A stretch of 46,168 nt of DNA from Acidobacteriota bacterium (GTDB lineage: Bacteria > Acidobacteriota > Terriglobia > Acidiferrales > UBA7541), in the NCBI GenBank assembly GCA_013286165.1, contig JABDGF010000012.1, forward strand, positions 1 through 46,168, written 5' to 3'. The position numbers and the translations under genes were made by a program. The number at the start of each line of letters is the position of its first letter. Position 1 is the stretch's first letter. The notes beneath the pieces are model-generated. The model had not been told where the DNA came from, ran no database searches, and was given only the letters and a program-made list of their open reading frames with translations. Shown piece by piece: positions 1-7,848 of this stretch.

Positions 1-1165
1 ACGCACCGAAGGCGAGCGTGTGCGACGGCGCCAGATACATCGTCTGAATCTTCGTATCTGCCGCTGGAAAAGTTTTCTCCGCGCGCCATTCGCCGGGCAC
101 CGTGTGAATATTCGGGTCGGGCGGAAAATAATGACGCATGTAAACTTCAAAGCGCGGCTCGTCCATCACCCCATTCTGTTTGCCCTTCAGCCAGTAGTCG
201 TACCAGCGCACCGCATCTGTGCGCCATTCCACTTCCGGTCCCGGATCGGCGTCGTGCGGCCACGTGTGATTCCACGGGCCAAGCAGCGCTTTCACCGGCG
301 CATTCACTTTCTCCAAAAACCGCGGAATGCTGTCGCGATAGCCATCCAGAAAGCCGCCGATCATGAATGTGGGAACTTTATAGTCGGCGTAGTGATCGGG
401 CGCGAGCGACGCCCGTCGCCAGAACGCGCTGTCACGTTGATGTTTCAGGTAGAGCGGAAACCACGGCTCGGCGTCGAAGCGCGCCTTGAGCGAATCTTCG
501 TCGGTGGGGAAATCCGGTGCGCGCGTCATGCCGATCATCAAGTCCATGCCCAGCTCGAACTCGTCCGCGTGCATCAGGTTGTCGATGTAGTGGATGTCGT
601 CGTGAAAAAGTTCTTCAGTGGCGCACACGGCGATGATCGCTTTCAGCGCCGGGGGATTCAGGTGCGCGAGCTGAATTGAATTAAATCCGCCCCACGAAAT
701 TCCAAACATCCCGACCGTCCCGCTCGACCACTGCTGCTTCGATAGCCAATCGATCACTTCGAGACCATCCTTCAATTCCTGATCGGAGTACTCGCGATCC
801 GGCAGCGCGCCCTCGCTCGCGCCATTTCCACGAACGTCCACGCGCGCCCCCACATAACCACGCCGCACAAAAAACGCCATCTGGTCCCAATCGCCCGCGA
901 GGCTCCAATCGTCTTTGCGATACGGCAGGTAACTCAGCAGCGCCGGAAATTTGTCGCTGGGCTTCGCGCCTTCGGGCATGAACAGATTCACCGCGAGTCG
1001 CGTGCCGTCCTTCATCGGAATCCACGTCTGCACTTTCTTCACGCCGCCGTAAAGCGCGGGTACCGGCGCGCGTCGTGGCGCCTGTTGCGCAGCGAGCGAG
1101 CCACTGCCCAGCGACACACACAACGCGAGCAGCGCGACGCAAAAAACGGCAGCGCGAGACAACAT
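1..1165 (-). CDS. CocE/NonD family alpha/beta hydrolase, secreted (C-terminus off the left edge)
   Basis: The reading frame is open to the window edge, so the C-terminus is missing. The N-terminus is a clear signal peptide (MLSRAAVFCVALLALCVSLG, then an Ala-rich cleavage region), so the product is exported. Next comes the start of a CocE/X-Pro dipeptidyl-peptidase domain: IPMKDGTRLAVNLFMP, an RGNGASEG segment, and the nucleophile elbow GISWGG with Ser as expected nucleophile. The segment GPWNHTWPHD matches the usual family region near the catalytic His. Family members hydrolyse esters, acyl-peptides or amides; the substrate here is unknown. Start: ATG at 1165 has a GAGG-like site upstream. 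An in-frame ATG at 1195 would add ten residues before the signal peptide and is less likely. It lies 113 nt behind surE on the same strand. Confidence 0.85.
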   Translation of the reverse strand, partial: MLSRAAVFCVALLALCVSLGSGSLAAQQAPRRAPVPALYGGVKKVQTWIPMKDGTRLAVNLFMPEGAKPSDKFPALLSYLPYRKDDWSLAGDWDQMAFFVRRGYVGARVDVRGNGASEGALPDREYSDQELKDGLEVIDWLSKQQWSSGTVGMFGISWGGFNSIQLAHLNPPALKAIIAVCATEELFHDDIHYIDNLMHADEFELGMDLMIGMTRAPDFPTDEDSLKARFDAEPWFPLYLKHQRDSAFWRRASLAPDHYADYKVPTFMIGGFLDGYRDSIPRFLEKVNAPVKALLGPWNHTWPHDADPGPEVEWRTDAVRWYDYWLKGKQNGVMDEPRFEVYMRHYFPPDPNIHTVPGEWRAEKTFPAADTKIQTMYLAPSHTLAFGA

Positions 1166-1278
1166 CGAAGGCCTCAACGAGAAATTGCAGGTCATGTTCG
1201 TGCGAGGCTATCACAACGGAAGAAAACGCCAGGAGGGAACTCAACACCAGCGGCAAAATCCAATGACTGCGAGTCGCG

Positions 1279-2034
1279 CTACTTCGTCAGCGGCTCGAGC
1301 ACTTTCAGCCACTGCTCGAGATGCTTCATCGATTCCGTGTGTGTGTGATCGAGCAGCAGCGGCGTGAGCGAGATCGCGCCGTCGCGAACCGCAGCGATGT
1401 CTGTATCCGGCTCGATGCCGTCCACGATCTGTTGCTCGTGCAGCCAGTAATACGTTCGGCCGCGCGGGTCTTGTCCGGGGGTGAGTAGGTTACGCGTAAT
1501 TTTCGAAGATTGCCGCGTGACGCGCACGCCGCCCTTCCATTTCGCCGGCACGTTCACGTTGAGCATCACGCCCTTCGGCAATCCCTCCTGCAACACCAGC
1601 GGCGCCAGCACACGCGTAAACTCCGCAGCCGCGCTGAAGTCGCATTCCTTTTTGCACGCAAGCGACACAGCAATCGCCGGAACGCGATTGATCGCGCCTT
1701 CCATCGCCGCTCCCACCGTTCCGGAGTAATAAATGTTCTCGCCCATGTTTGCGCCGCGATTGATGCCCGATACCACGAGGTCTGGCTTCGCGCCGAGCAA
1801 AGTGTGGAACGCGAGGATCACCGCGTCGGCCGGCGTGCCTTCCACGGCGTATTCGCGCTCGGTGATCTGGTCGCAGTAAATCGGCTGGCGAAGGGTGAGC
1901 GATTGCGCCGCGGCGGATCGTTCTGTGGACGGCGCGACCACGGTCACCGCACCGACGTCTTGCAGCGCGGGAATCAGCGCACGCAGTCCGGGCGCGTGAA
2001 TCCCGTCGTCGTTTGTGAGCAAAATGCTGGGCAT
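1279..2034 (-). CDS. surE: 5'/3'-nucleotidase SurE
   Basis: SurE is a metal-dependent phosphatase that dephosphorylates nucleoside 5'- and 3'-monophosphates, often linked to stationary-phase survival. The product (251 aa, the usual family length) begins MPSILLTNDDGIHAPG, which carries the metal-binding Asp pair. It continues with VVAPSTERSA (metal-binding Ser) and SGINRGANMG (metal-binding Asn), followed by YSGTVGAAMEG. All family metal ligands are present. The frame extends upstream to 2145, but the extra 37 residues have no counterpart in SurE, so the ATG at 2034 is preferred. No strong ribosome site precedes it. The gene is divergent from the aquaporin across about 170 nt. Confidence 0.93.
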   Translation of the reverse strand: MPSILLTNDDGIHAPGLRALIPALQDVGAVTVVAPSTERSAAAQSLTLRQPIYCDQITEREYAVEGTPADAVILAFHTLLGAKPDLVVSGINRGANMGENIYYSGTVGAAMEGAINRVPAIAVSLACKKECDFSAAAEFTRVLAPLVLQEGLPKGVMLNVNVPAKWKGGVRVTRQSSKITRNLLTPGQDPRGRTYYWLHEQQIVDGIEPDTDIAAVRDGAISLTPLLLDHTHTESMKHLEQWLKVLEPLTK

Positions 2035-2202
2035 GGGCCGCTCGAATCGCGCAATAAACTCTACGCGAATCTTCATTTTAACATCGAACGCCGTTCGGCT
2101 GCCGCGTGCGTACGCGCGGAAGTTTCCAAACTTCTTGTCAGCCACCGAGCGCCGTGCTAAAGAATCGCCCCTCGACGATGCAACTTGTAAAAGGAGGGCG
2201 TG

Positions 2203-2943
2203 ATGAGTTTAGGAAAACGGGCGGCCGCTGAATTTTTCGGCACGTTCTGGCTCGTATTCGGTGGGTGCGGCAGCGCCGTGCTGGCCGCTGCGTTTCCGGC
2301 GCTGGGAATCGGGTTCGTGGGTGTCGCGCTGGCGTTCGGCCTCACCGTGCTGACGATGGCCTACGCGATTGGCCACGTGTCTGGATGCCATTTGAATCCC
2401 GCGGTTTCGCTCGGCTTGGTGGCGGGCAAAAGATTTCCTGCATCGGAACTGATTCCCTATTGGATCGCGCAAGTGGTCGGCGGAATCGCTGGAGCGGCCA
2501 TGCTCTACGTGATCGCCAGTGGCAAAACGGGATTCGATCTGTCCGGCGGCTTCGCGTCCAACGGCTACGGCGAACATTCGCCGGGCGGATACTCGCTGGT
2601 CGCGTGCCTTGTCGCCGAAATTGTGCTCACGTGTTTCTTCTTGCTGGTGATCATGGGCGCCACCGATAAGCGCGCGCCGTCCGGTTTCGCCGGAATCGCA
2701 ATCGGTCTCGCGCTCACCTTGATTCACCTGATCGGAATTCCCATCACGAACCTCTCGGTGAATCCCGCGCGCAGCACGGGGCCGGCGGTGTTCGTGCAAG
2801 GCTGGGCGATTCATCAGTTGTGGCTTTTCTGGCTCGCGCCACTCGTCGGTGGCGCCATTGGCGGGCTGATCTACAACGGACTATTTGGAACGCCGCCGCC
2901 GATGCCGGAAGAAAAAGCGTTCACACGCGATCGCGCGGTGTAA
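2203..2943 (+). CDS. aqpZ: aquaporin Z-type water channel
   Basis: An inner-membrane channel of the MIP family (246 aa, normal length). Both signature loops are present: [15 protein letters not shown] after the second helix and [15 protein letters not shown] near the C-terminus. The His in [11 protein letters not shown] and the Arg after the second NPA match the aromatic/arginine filter of water-selective AqpZ proteins rather than glycerol facilitators. Six hydrophobic segments are visible. Start choice: a strong AGGAGG at 2192-2197 stands 5 nt before the ATG at 2203. The GTG at 2200 directly upstream would be too close to it. The last residues are hydrophilic. The + strand side of the following hairpin lacks a T-run, so this gene's own terminator is not evident. 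Confidence 0.93.
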   Translation: MSLGKRAAAEFFGTFWLVFGGCGSAVLAAAFPALGIGFVGVALAFGLTVLTMAYAIGHVSGCHLNPAVSLGLVAGKRFPASELIPYWIAQVVGGIAGAAMLYVIASGKTGFDLSGGFASNGYGEHSPGGYSLVACLVAEIVLTCFFLLVIMGATDKRAPSGFAGIAIGLALTLIHLIGIPITNLSVNPARSTGPAVFVQGWAIHQLWLFWLAPLVGGAIGGLIYNGLFGTPPPMPEEKAFTRDRAV

Positions 2944-2997
2944 TCGAAGAGCAGCGTAACGATCCGCCGCCAGGCCGCGGCGAATCCGGAAATAAAA

Positions 2998-3040
2998 ACG
3001 GCCGTTGCACGCCCCTTAGATGTTCGCGTGCAACGGCCGT
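2998..3040 (-). terminator. rho-independent terminator of the 87-aa gene
   Basis: A perfect 15-bp inverted repeat (2998-3012 with 3026-3040, loop 13 nt). Read on the minus strand, the stem is followed directly by a T-rich tract (complement of 2991-2997, aataaaa). It lies 33 nt past the stop of the minus-strand gene at 3074. On the plus strand no T-run follows, so it is directional. Confidence 0.8.
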
Positions 3041-3073
3041 GCCCCAATTCGTACTGCACCACTCCACCAAAAA

Positions 3074-3337
3074 TTACGCAGCAGACTTCTGCAGCGTTAG
3101 AGCTACGGGCCTCAGGCGCAAAAGCTGCGCGCGCAATTGCCCGACGTCTAACCCTGCGGACTGGCACACGAGCGGGAAATCCTTTTCGTCACGGAACAAA
3201 TACTCTTCCGCTTCGCGTTTGCGGCGCAGCGGACCCGAGATCCACTCCTGAATGGTCTTGGTGATTACTGCCTGCCACACCCGCGTCTCCGCCGGTGCGT
3301 GCAAATCGCGTGATTCAGTTGAAATATGGCCTGTCAT
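3074..3337 (-). CDS. small protein of unknown function (87 aa)
   Basis: I do not recognise a named domain. The product begins MTGHISTESRDLHAPAETRV and continues with a compact charged body (TIQEWISGPLRRKREAEEYL, then DEKDFPLVCQSAGLDVGQLR). The second half reads like a short helical domain with a single Cys. Small proteins of this composition seem familiar from Acidobacteria genomes, but this is recollection, not a search. The frame runs upstream to 3583, but that part has coding-unlike, Arg/Cys/Phe-rich sequence. The ATG at 3337 has a GGGGGAAAG purine tract before it. A strong terminator directly downstream supports an independent transcription unit. No promoter could be assigned in the 258 nt between this start and the next gene's stop at 3596. 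Confidence 0.65.
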   Translation of the reverse strand: MTGHISTESRDLHAPAETRVWQAVITKTIQEWISGPLRRKREAEEYLFRDEKDFPLVCQSAGLDVGQLRAQLLRLRPVALTLQKSAA

Positions 3338-3595
3338 GCTTTCCCCCAGGATGTCCAGCGCTGGCTGAGTTCGCTGGAATTGTGTTGCGCGGGAGGTTGG
3401 GCAAAACTCAGGCCGAACGCGGCGCGAATCGCAGAAGTTCGTCACAAATGTGCCTGGAGAGTTATCGTTAAACGTGCGGCAAATAAGTAGCTTAGGGATC
3501 CCGACAAAAAGTGTCGCCGTTTTCCACAGGCGAACATTTCTCGATGAACAGGCGAACCGTGAAAATACTGCCCGCACCCGCAAAAATTACATGAA

Positions 3596-4543
3596 TCACC
3601 CTACGCTCGGCGGTGCGTCGTTTGCTTGCGTGGGTGCCGCCGTACCTTCGCCTTTCGGCGCGTCTTTCCGTTCTAAGTTCAGATATTTCACCAGCAACAC
3701 GTCGTTGCCCTTTTGGTTGTAGATCAGCTCATCCACGAGTTTTTGCGCAAGCAGCACGCCGTAGCCGCCAGGCCTCATTCCGAGTTCTTCGCGATATTCG
3801 AGCAGCTGCATCGGGTCTTCGTTGGGGCTGCCGATGGCCGAATGCGGAATTTCATCGAGCGTGAAGCCCTCGCCCGGGTCCTTCACGCGGCACATAACCA
3901 TGTTTTTCGCGCGCACATACGATAGCTCCAGATATTTCGAAGGGTCCATTCGCGCGCCGTGCTCCACTGCGTTCATCAAAATTTCGCGCGACGCCATTCC
4001 CACGGCGAACCGCTCTTCGGTGGGCAGGTCCGCGACCTCCGCAAGAAAATGCACCACGCGATCCGCCGTTCTTTGGTCGGCGCGCACCATCAAGCGAATC
4101 CATTCGGGCGTGGCTGAAACCACCTCGATTCCGTCATCCCACGTAGGTCCGTCCGCGGCGAGGCGGATCATTTCCGTCAGCAGGTCATAGTCGATCGGCT
4201 TGGCGAAGTAACTGAACGCATGCGCCCGCATCGACGCGATCACGTCCTGTGGTGTGCTCGCGTCCGACAGAATGATCAATCGGGTGTGCGGACGCACCAA
4301 CCGGAGCCGCCGCAAAAGTTGCACGTCCTCGTGACCGGACGATCTCTCGCTGGTGAGAATCAAATCATAGGGGCGCGATTCCGCTGCGGCCAGCGCGGCG
4401 TGATTGTCTGTCGCATGCAGCACGACCCACGAGCCTGCCGGAAAGGCTGTGGCGAAAATATTTTCGACGGCCGGGTCGGCATCGACCAGCAAGACGGTGC
4501 GGACGGGGAACGGTTTTATTCCGATCGGGACGACGGCGCCCAT
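3596..4543 (-). CDS. degenerate receiver domain fused to RsbW-like HATPase
   Basis: A 315-aa cytoplasmic regulator with two domains. Residues about 14-135 form a receiver: VRTVLLVDADPAVEN, then PYDLILTSERSSGHEDVQLL, then YFAKPID with the conserved Lys. In the second motif the phospho-acceptor Asp is replaced by Ser, so classical phosphorylation is unlikely. Residues about 165-290 form an anti-sigma-type HATPase (SpoIIAB/RsbW class): N-box EILMNAVEHGA, G1 box DPGEGF, and GGYGVLLAQKLVDEL. This fold normally binds ATP and a partner sigma or anti-anti-sigma factor. Start: ATG 4543 with GAGG 7 nt upstream; the frame extends to 4642, but those residues do not look coding. Divergent from the phosphorylase-like gene. 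No partner STAS or sigma gene is adjacent. Confidence 0.85.
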   Translation of the reverse strand: MGAVVPIGIKPFPVRTVLLVDADPAVENIFATAFPAGSWVVLHATDNHAALAAAESRPYDLILTSERSSGHEDVQLLRRLRLVRPHTRLIILSDASTPQDVIASMRAHAFSYFAKPIDYDLLTEMIRLAADGPTWDDGIEVVSATPEWIRLMVRADQRTADRVVHFLAEVADLPTEERFAVGMASREILMNAVEHGARMDPSKYLELSYVRAKNMVMCRVKDPGEGFTLDEIPHSAIGSPNEDPMQLLEYREELGMRPGGYGVLLAQKLVDELIYNQKGNDVLLVKYLNLERKDAPKGEGTAAPTQANDAPPSVG

Positions 4544-4651
4544 AAATGCCTCGCGATTGCGGGATAGCTCTGGGTACGTCCCGAAAGTACCGCATGTTTG
4601 GGTGCGAGGGGCAGTTGAAAGATAGAGGCGCCCAGCATCCATCGTTAGGGC

Positions 4652-4680
4652 TTGACCTCGTCCCCGACAGGTGTTACATC
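4652..4680 (+). promoter_or_regulatory. candidate sigma-70 promoter of the phosphorylase-like gene
   Basis: TTGACC at 4652-4657 (five of six bases of a -35 box) is separated by 17 nt from TACATC at 4675-4680, a weak -10 match. The start codon is at 4743. It is the best match in the divergent gap but rests on sequence resemblance only. Confidence 0.3.
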
Positions 4681-4742
4681 TATGTCTCCCCGGCGACGTA
4701 ATTAGTCAGTACAAAGAGACATTCCAAGCACACGGAGCCTCC

Positions 4743-5930
4743 ATGCCTGTGTCCGTATTTAAGTCCGGGCCGTTTACCGGCGTTCCCACCACGGACGCGT
4801 TCGCGCTCGCCGCAATGAATGAAACTCCGGTCACGGTGAAGCTCCCGGCGTTCGCGTGGCCCGCGGGCCTCGCGCCCACAGCGTCCCAATTCGCAAATCA
4901 CGCGCCGGGCCAGCCGGTCACAACGGCCGTCGGCGAGTCCGTCGATGTGCTGCTCATCCTCTATACCGACCTCGAGATCAGCGCGCTGCTCGAAGTATTT
5001 ACCGGCGACTCCACATGGACCGCCACCCGCAAGAAAACTTGGAACGCCTACGGCCACAACTTTGCCACCTTCAAGCCGAAAATCATCGGGATCGACGAAA
5101 ACGATGCGCTCAAAGCGGGCTATTTCGGATATCTCTTGCTCATGACCGTCGGCGCGAAAAAGGTCGCGCTCTACAAAGCGGAACTGCATCCCAAATCGAA
5201 CGGTCTTCAGCTTCCCTTCATTCCCGTGATCGCACAGCTCGTCAGTGAGCTTTCGCCGAAGCTCGTGATCAGCACTGGCACCGCGGGCGCAATCGGCAGC
5301 GTGCTGAATTGCGGCGACGTGATCGTCACGAATGCCGCGCGCTTTCACGTTCGTTCCACATATGCGGGCTATCCGAAGATCGACTCGCTTTCGAATTCAC
5401 ACACGCAAATCACGAACGCAGCGAGCGTGGCAGGGAACTACGTCCAGTACGCCGCGCAGAACTACACCAAGCTGTCGCTCGCCGGCCTGCAACAGTGCTA
5501 CGCAAAAATCGGCACGCGTCCCGGCTACACATTTCTCAAGAAGAACGTCTCGCCCTGCTCCATCTACGTGGCCGGAAAGAACGCTGTACCAGGTCCCGAG
5601 CCGATGGACATCGTTTCCGCCGACTATCTCACCGTGGACGACAATCACGACGCCGAAGGCCTTCAGCAGCTCGGCGTGATGAACGACACCGACGACGCGT
5701 TCGCGTTCTACGCCATCGATACGCTCCCCGCGGCCCAGCGTCCCAAATGGCTCTCGGTTCGCAACGCTTCCGAGCCGCAGATCGTCACTGCGGCGTTTCC
5801 AACGGGCACTTCTCAAACCACCATCATCGACAAACTCAAAGGCATCGCCGGCTCGATCTACGGCGTGTATCAATACTGCACCACGCTCAATAGCGCTTTC
5901 GCGTGCTGGGGCGTGATCGCCGGAATGTGA
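4743..5930 (+). CDS. nucleoside phosphorylase-superfamily protein
   Basis: A 395-aa protein with a PNP/UDP-phosphorylase-like fold. The early segment DVLLILYTDLEISALLEVFT resembles the first strand and helix of this superfamily. The segment LVISTGTAGAIGSVLNCGDV (with GTAG and a following GDVIVTN) is the typical core strand-loop of MTA/AdoHcy nucleosidase-type enzymes. The domain spans roughly residues 60-390, larger than a plain nucleosidase (about 230 aa), with insertions after residue 220. No signal peptide is visible. The superfamily cleaves N-glycosidic bonds of nucleosides; related domains also occur in signalling proteins of stress and conflict systems, so the substrate is open. Start: ATG 4743 with GGAG 5 nt upstream. 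It lies 126 nt ahead of the sedolisin gene on the same strand. Confidence 0.72.
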   Translation: MPVSVFKSGPFTGVPTTDAFALAAMNETPVTVKLPAFAWPAGLAPTASQFANHAPGQPVTTAVGESVDVLLILYTDLEISALLEVFTGDSTWTATRKKTWNAYGHNFATFKPKIIGIDENDALKAGYFGYLLLMTVGAKKVALYKAELHPKSNGLQLPFIPVIAQLVSELSPKLVISTGTAGAIGSVLNCGDVIVTNAARFHVRSTYAGYPKIDSLSNSHTQITNAASVAGNYVQYAAQNYTKLSLAGLQQCYAKIGTRPGYTFLKKNVSPCSIYVAGKNAVPGPEPMDIVSADYLTVDDNHDAEGLQQLGVMNDTDDAFAFYAIDTLPAAQRPKWLSVRNASEPQIVTAAFPTGTSQTTIIDKLKGIAGSIYGVYQYCTTLNSAFACWGVIAGM

Positions 5931-6056
5931 TCTTTCACGTCGCGCGCCGCGCCACACTCGCTGTCGCGCATTCGTGCCACTGGCATCGAATCATCATCCG
6001 CAATTCGACATCCCATCGAACGCAGAATCGAACGTAAGAGCGAAACAGGAGGCATC

Positions 6057-7775
6057 ATGGCTCAAATGAACTACACGGCAGTCCCCGGCAGCGCGCGAAA
6101 AGTTCTTCCCGGCGCACGCGCCACTGGACGCGCGAATCCCACTCAGTCGCTGAAAGTCACAATCAAGCTCAGGCGCAAAAAATCGCTGCCCGATCTCAGC
6201 ACCCGCCCGAAAAAGCCGCTCACGCGAGAACAGCTCGCCGCCACATTCGGGGCATCGCAAGCCGACGCAAGCAAAGTCGAAACCTCTCTGGGAAAGTTTG
6301 GTCTGAAAGTCGTTTCAACGAATCTCGCCACCCGGACCATCCACCTGACCGGCACCGTCGCGCAAGTCGAGAACGCTTTCGACGTGAAACTCTTCGACTA
6401 CCAGCACGCGGACGGCAATTACCGCGGGCGAGTAGGCGAGGTCCACGTTCCGAAGGAACTGAACGGCATCGTGCAGGGCGTGTTCGGCATGGACAATCGC
6501 CGCGTGGTGCGGCGAAGGCCTCAACCCATCCCGCCTGCCAACCGCGCCAAAGCCGTGACGCAAATTCCGTCGTCCTGGTACATCCCCAGCGAACTTGCGA
6601 CGCACTACAATTTCCCGCCAGGTAACGGTTCCGGTCAGGCTGTGGGCTTGCTCGAATTCGGCGGCGGCTACTTTCCGTCGGATCTTTCCACGTTCTGCGG
6701 GCTCGCCAAGATTTCCGTGCCGACGGTGAAGCCGGTCAGCACCGACGGAACTTCGACCTCCGCGAAAGACGGCGCGGAAGGTGAAGTGATGCTCGATATC
6801 GAAGTCGTCGCCGGAGTTTGTCCCAGCGCGACGATCGTTGTGTACTTCGCGCAATTCACCGAGCAGGGCTGGGTCACGATCCTCGACGCCGCCACGCAAG
6901 ACGCCACAAATAATCCCGGCGTGCTCTCCTGCAGCTGGGGCTACGCGGAAGACAACGACATTTGGACCAAACAGGCGATGACGCAAATCAACGAATCGCT
7001 CAAGGACGCCGCGTATCTCGGCGTTACGGTCTGCGTCGCAGCCGGCGACGACGGATCGAGCGACGCGATCACAGACGGCAACGCGCACGTCGATTTCCCA
7101 AGCTCTAGCCCCTACTCGCTTGCCGTGGGCGGCACTACGATTCCGTCGAAATCCGGCTCGGCGCACGACGTCGCCTGGTTCGAGGGTGACGGTCTGCGTC
7201 AAGACAACGGCGGCAGCACCGGCGGCGGCGTGAGCGCCGTTTTCCCTCGGCCTTCGTGGCAATCGGCCGTCACAATCAAATCCGTCAACTCCGGCGCAAT
7301 TGTCGGACGCGTGGTGCCAGACATCGCAGCGAACGCCGACTGGAATAAATCTCCGTACCTTCTCGTCGTTGACGGCCAGTCGCAGGGCAACGGCGGCACC
7401 AGTGCAGCCACGCCGCTTTGGGCGAGCTTGCTCACGCTGATCAATGCGCAACGCGGCACGGCCGGACGCGTCGGCTACTTCGCGCCTTTGCTCTACGCGC
7501 CGCCCAACGGAAGTTCCGGCGCAACAATCGGAACGCAAGGATGCGCCGACGTAACGTCGGGACAGAACAATACGGATAAAGTCGGCGGCTACACCGCTGG
7601 CGCTGGTTACGACGCGGTTTCAGGTTGGGGCGTACCCAACGGCCAGAAACTTCTCGCCGCGCTGGCGGGGACGTCGTCCGCGCCGTCCGGCGCAACAGGC
7701 ACGGGAGCCGGGTCAGGTAAGAAGCCAAAACCAAAGCCGAAACCAAAACCAAAACCGAAAAGAGGAAAGAATTAA
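6057..7775 (+). CDS. sedolisin/kumamolisin (S53) serine-carboxyl peptidase with propeptide
   Basis: A 572-aa proenzyme. Residues about 45-150 are the pro-kumamolisin activation domain (REQLAATFGA, GKFGLKVVSTN, VENAFDVKLF). The peptidase domain follows with the S53 catalytic set: E243 and D247 in GEVMLDIEV, oxyanion Asp331 in AAGDDGSSD, and Ser449 in NGGTSAATPLW. The C-terminal calcium site region (GYDAVSGWGVPNG) is present. Family members act on proteins at acidic pH after self-cleavage. No signal peptide is visible, so the export route is unclear. The C-terminus is an unusual low-complexity tail of alternating Lys-Pro. Start: ATG 6057 with AGGAGG at 6047-6052, a strong site. Confidence 0.93.
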   Translation: MAQMNYTAVPGSARKVLPGARATGRANPTQSLKVTIKLRRKKSLPDLSTRPKKPLTREQLAATFGASQADASKVETSLGKFGLKVVSTNLATRTIHLTGTVAQVENAFDVKLFDYQHADGNYRGRVGEVHVPKELNGIVQGVFGMDNRRVVRRRPQPIPPANRAKAVTQIPSSWYIPSELATHYNFPPGNGSGQAVGLLEFGGGYFPSDLSTFCGLAKISVPTVKPVSTDGTSTSAKDGAEGEVMLDIEVVAGVCPSATIVVYFAQFTEQGWVTILDAATQDATNNPGVLSCSWGYAEDNDIWTKQAMTQINESLKDAAYLGVTVCVAAGDDGSSDAITDGNAHVDFPSSSPYSLAVGGTTIPSKSGSAHDVAWFEGDGLRQDNGGSTGGGVSAVFPRPSWQSAVTIKSVNSGAIVGRVVPDIAANADWNKSPYLLVVDGQSQGNGGTSAATPLWASLLTLINAQRGTAGRVGYFAPLLYAPPNGSSGATIGTQGCADVTSGQNNTDKVGGYTAGAGYDAVSGWGVPNGQKLLAALAGTSSAPSGATGTGAGSGKKPKPKPKPKPKPKRGKN

Positions 7776-7782
7776 AAACAAT

Positions 7783-7818
7783 CCGCGCCGGCGAACGCAC
7801 GATCGCTCGCCGGCGCGG
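7783..7818. terminator. shared hairpin between convergent genes
   Basis: A perfect 12-bp GC-rich inverted repeat (7783-7794 with 7807-7818, loop 12 nt) lies between two converging genes. On the minus strand it is followed by ATTGTTTTTAATT, a good terminator tail for the Ig-repeat lipoprotein gene. On the plus strand the tail is only moderately T-rich, so termination of the protease gene is plausible but weaker. Confidence 0.65.
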
Positions 7819-7848
7819 GTTCCGTTCCACCACTCCACTTCAGTTCCT

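Noticed and set aside
3026-3050. The 2998-3040 hairpin as terminator of the aquaporin gene
   Set aside because: On the plus strand the stem is followed by GCCCCAATTC, not a T-run, so only the minus-strand reading is supported.
6315-7538. A 407-codon open frame antisense to the sedolisin gene
   Set aside because: It lies over the S53 catalytic domain and its product is Arg/Val/Gly-rich with no motif.
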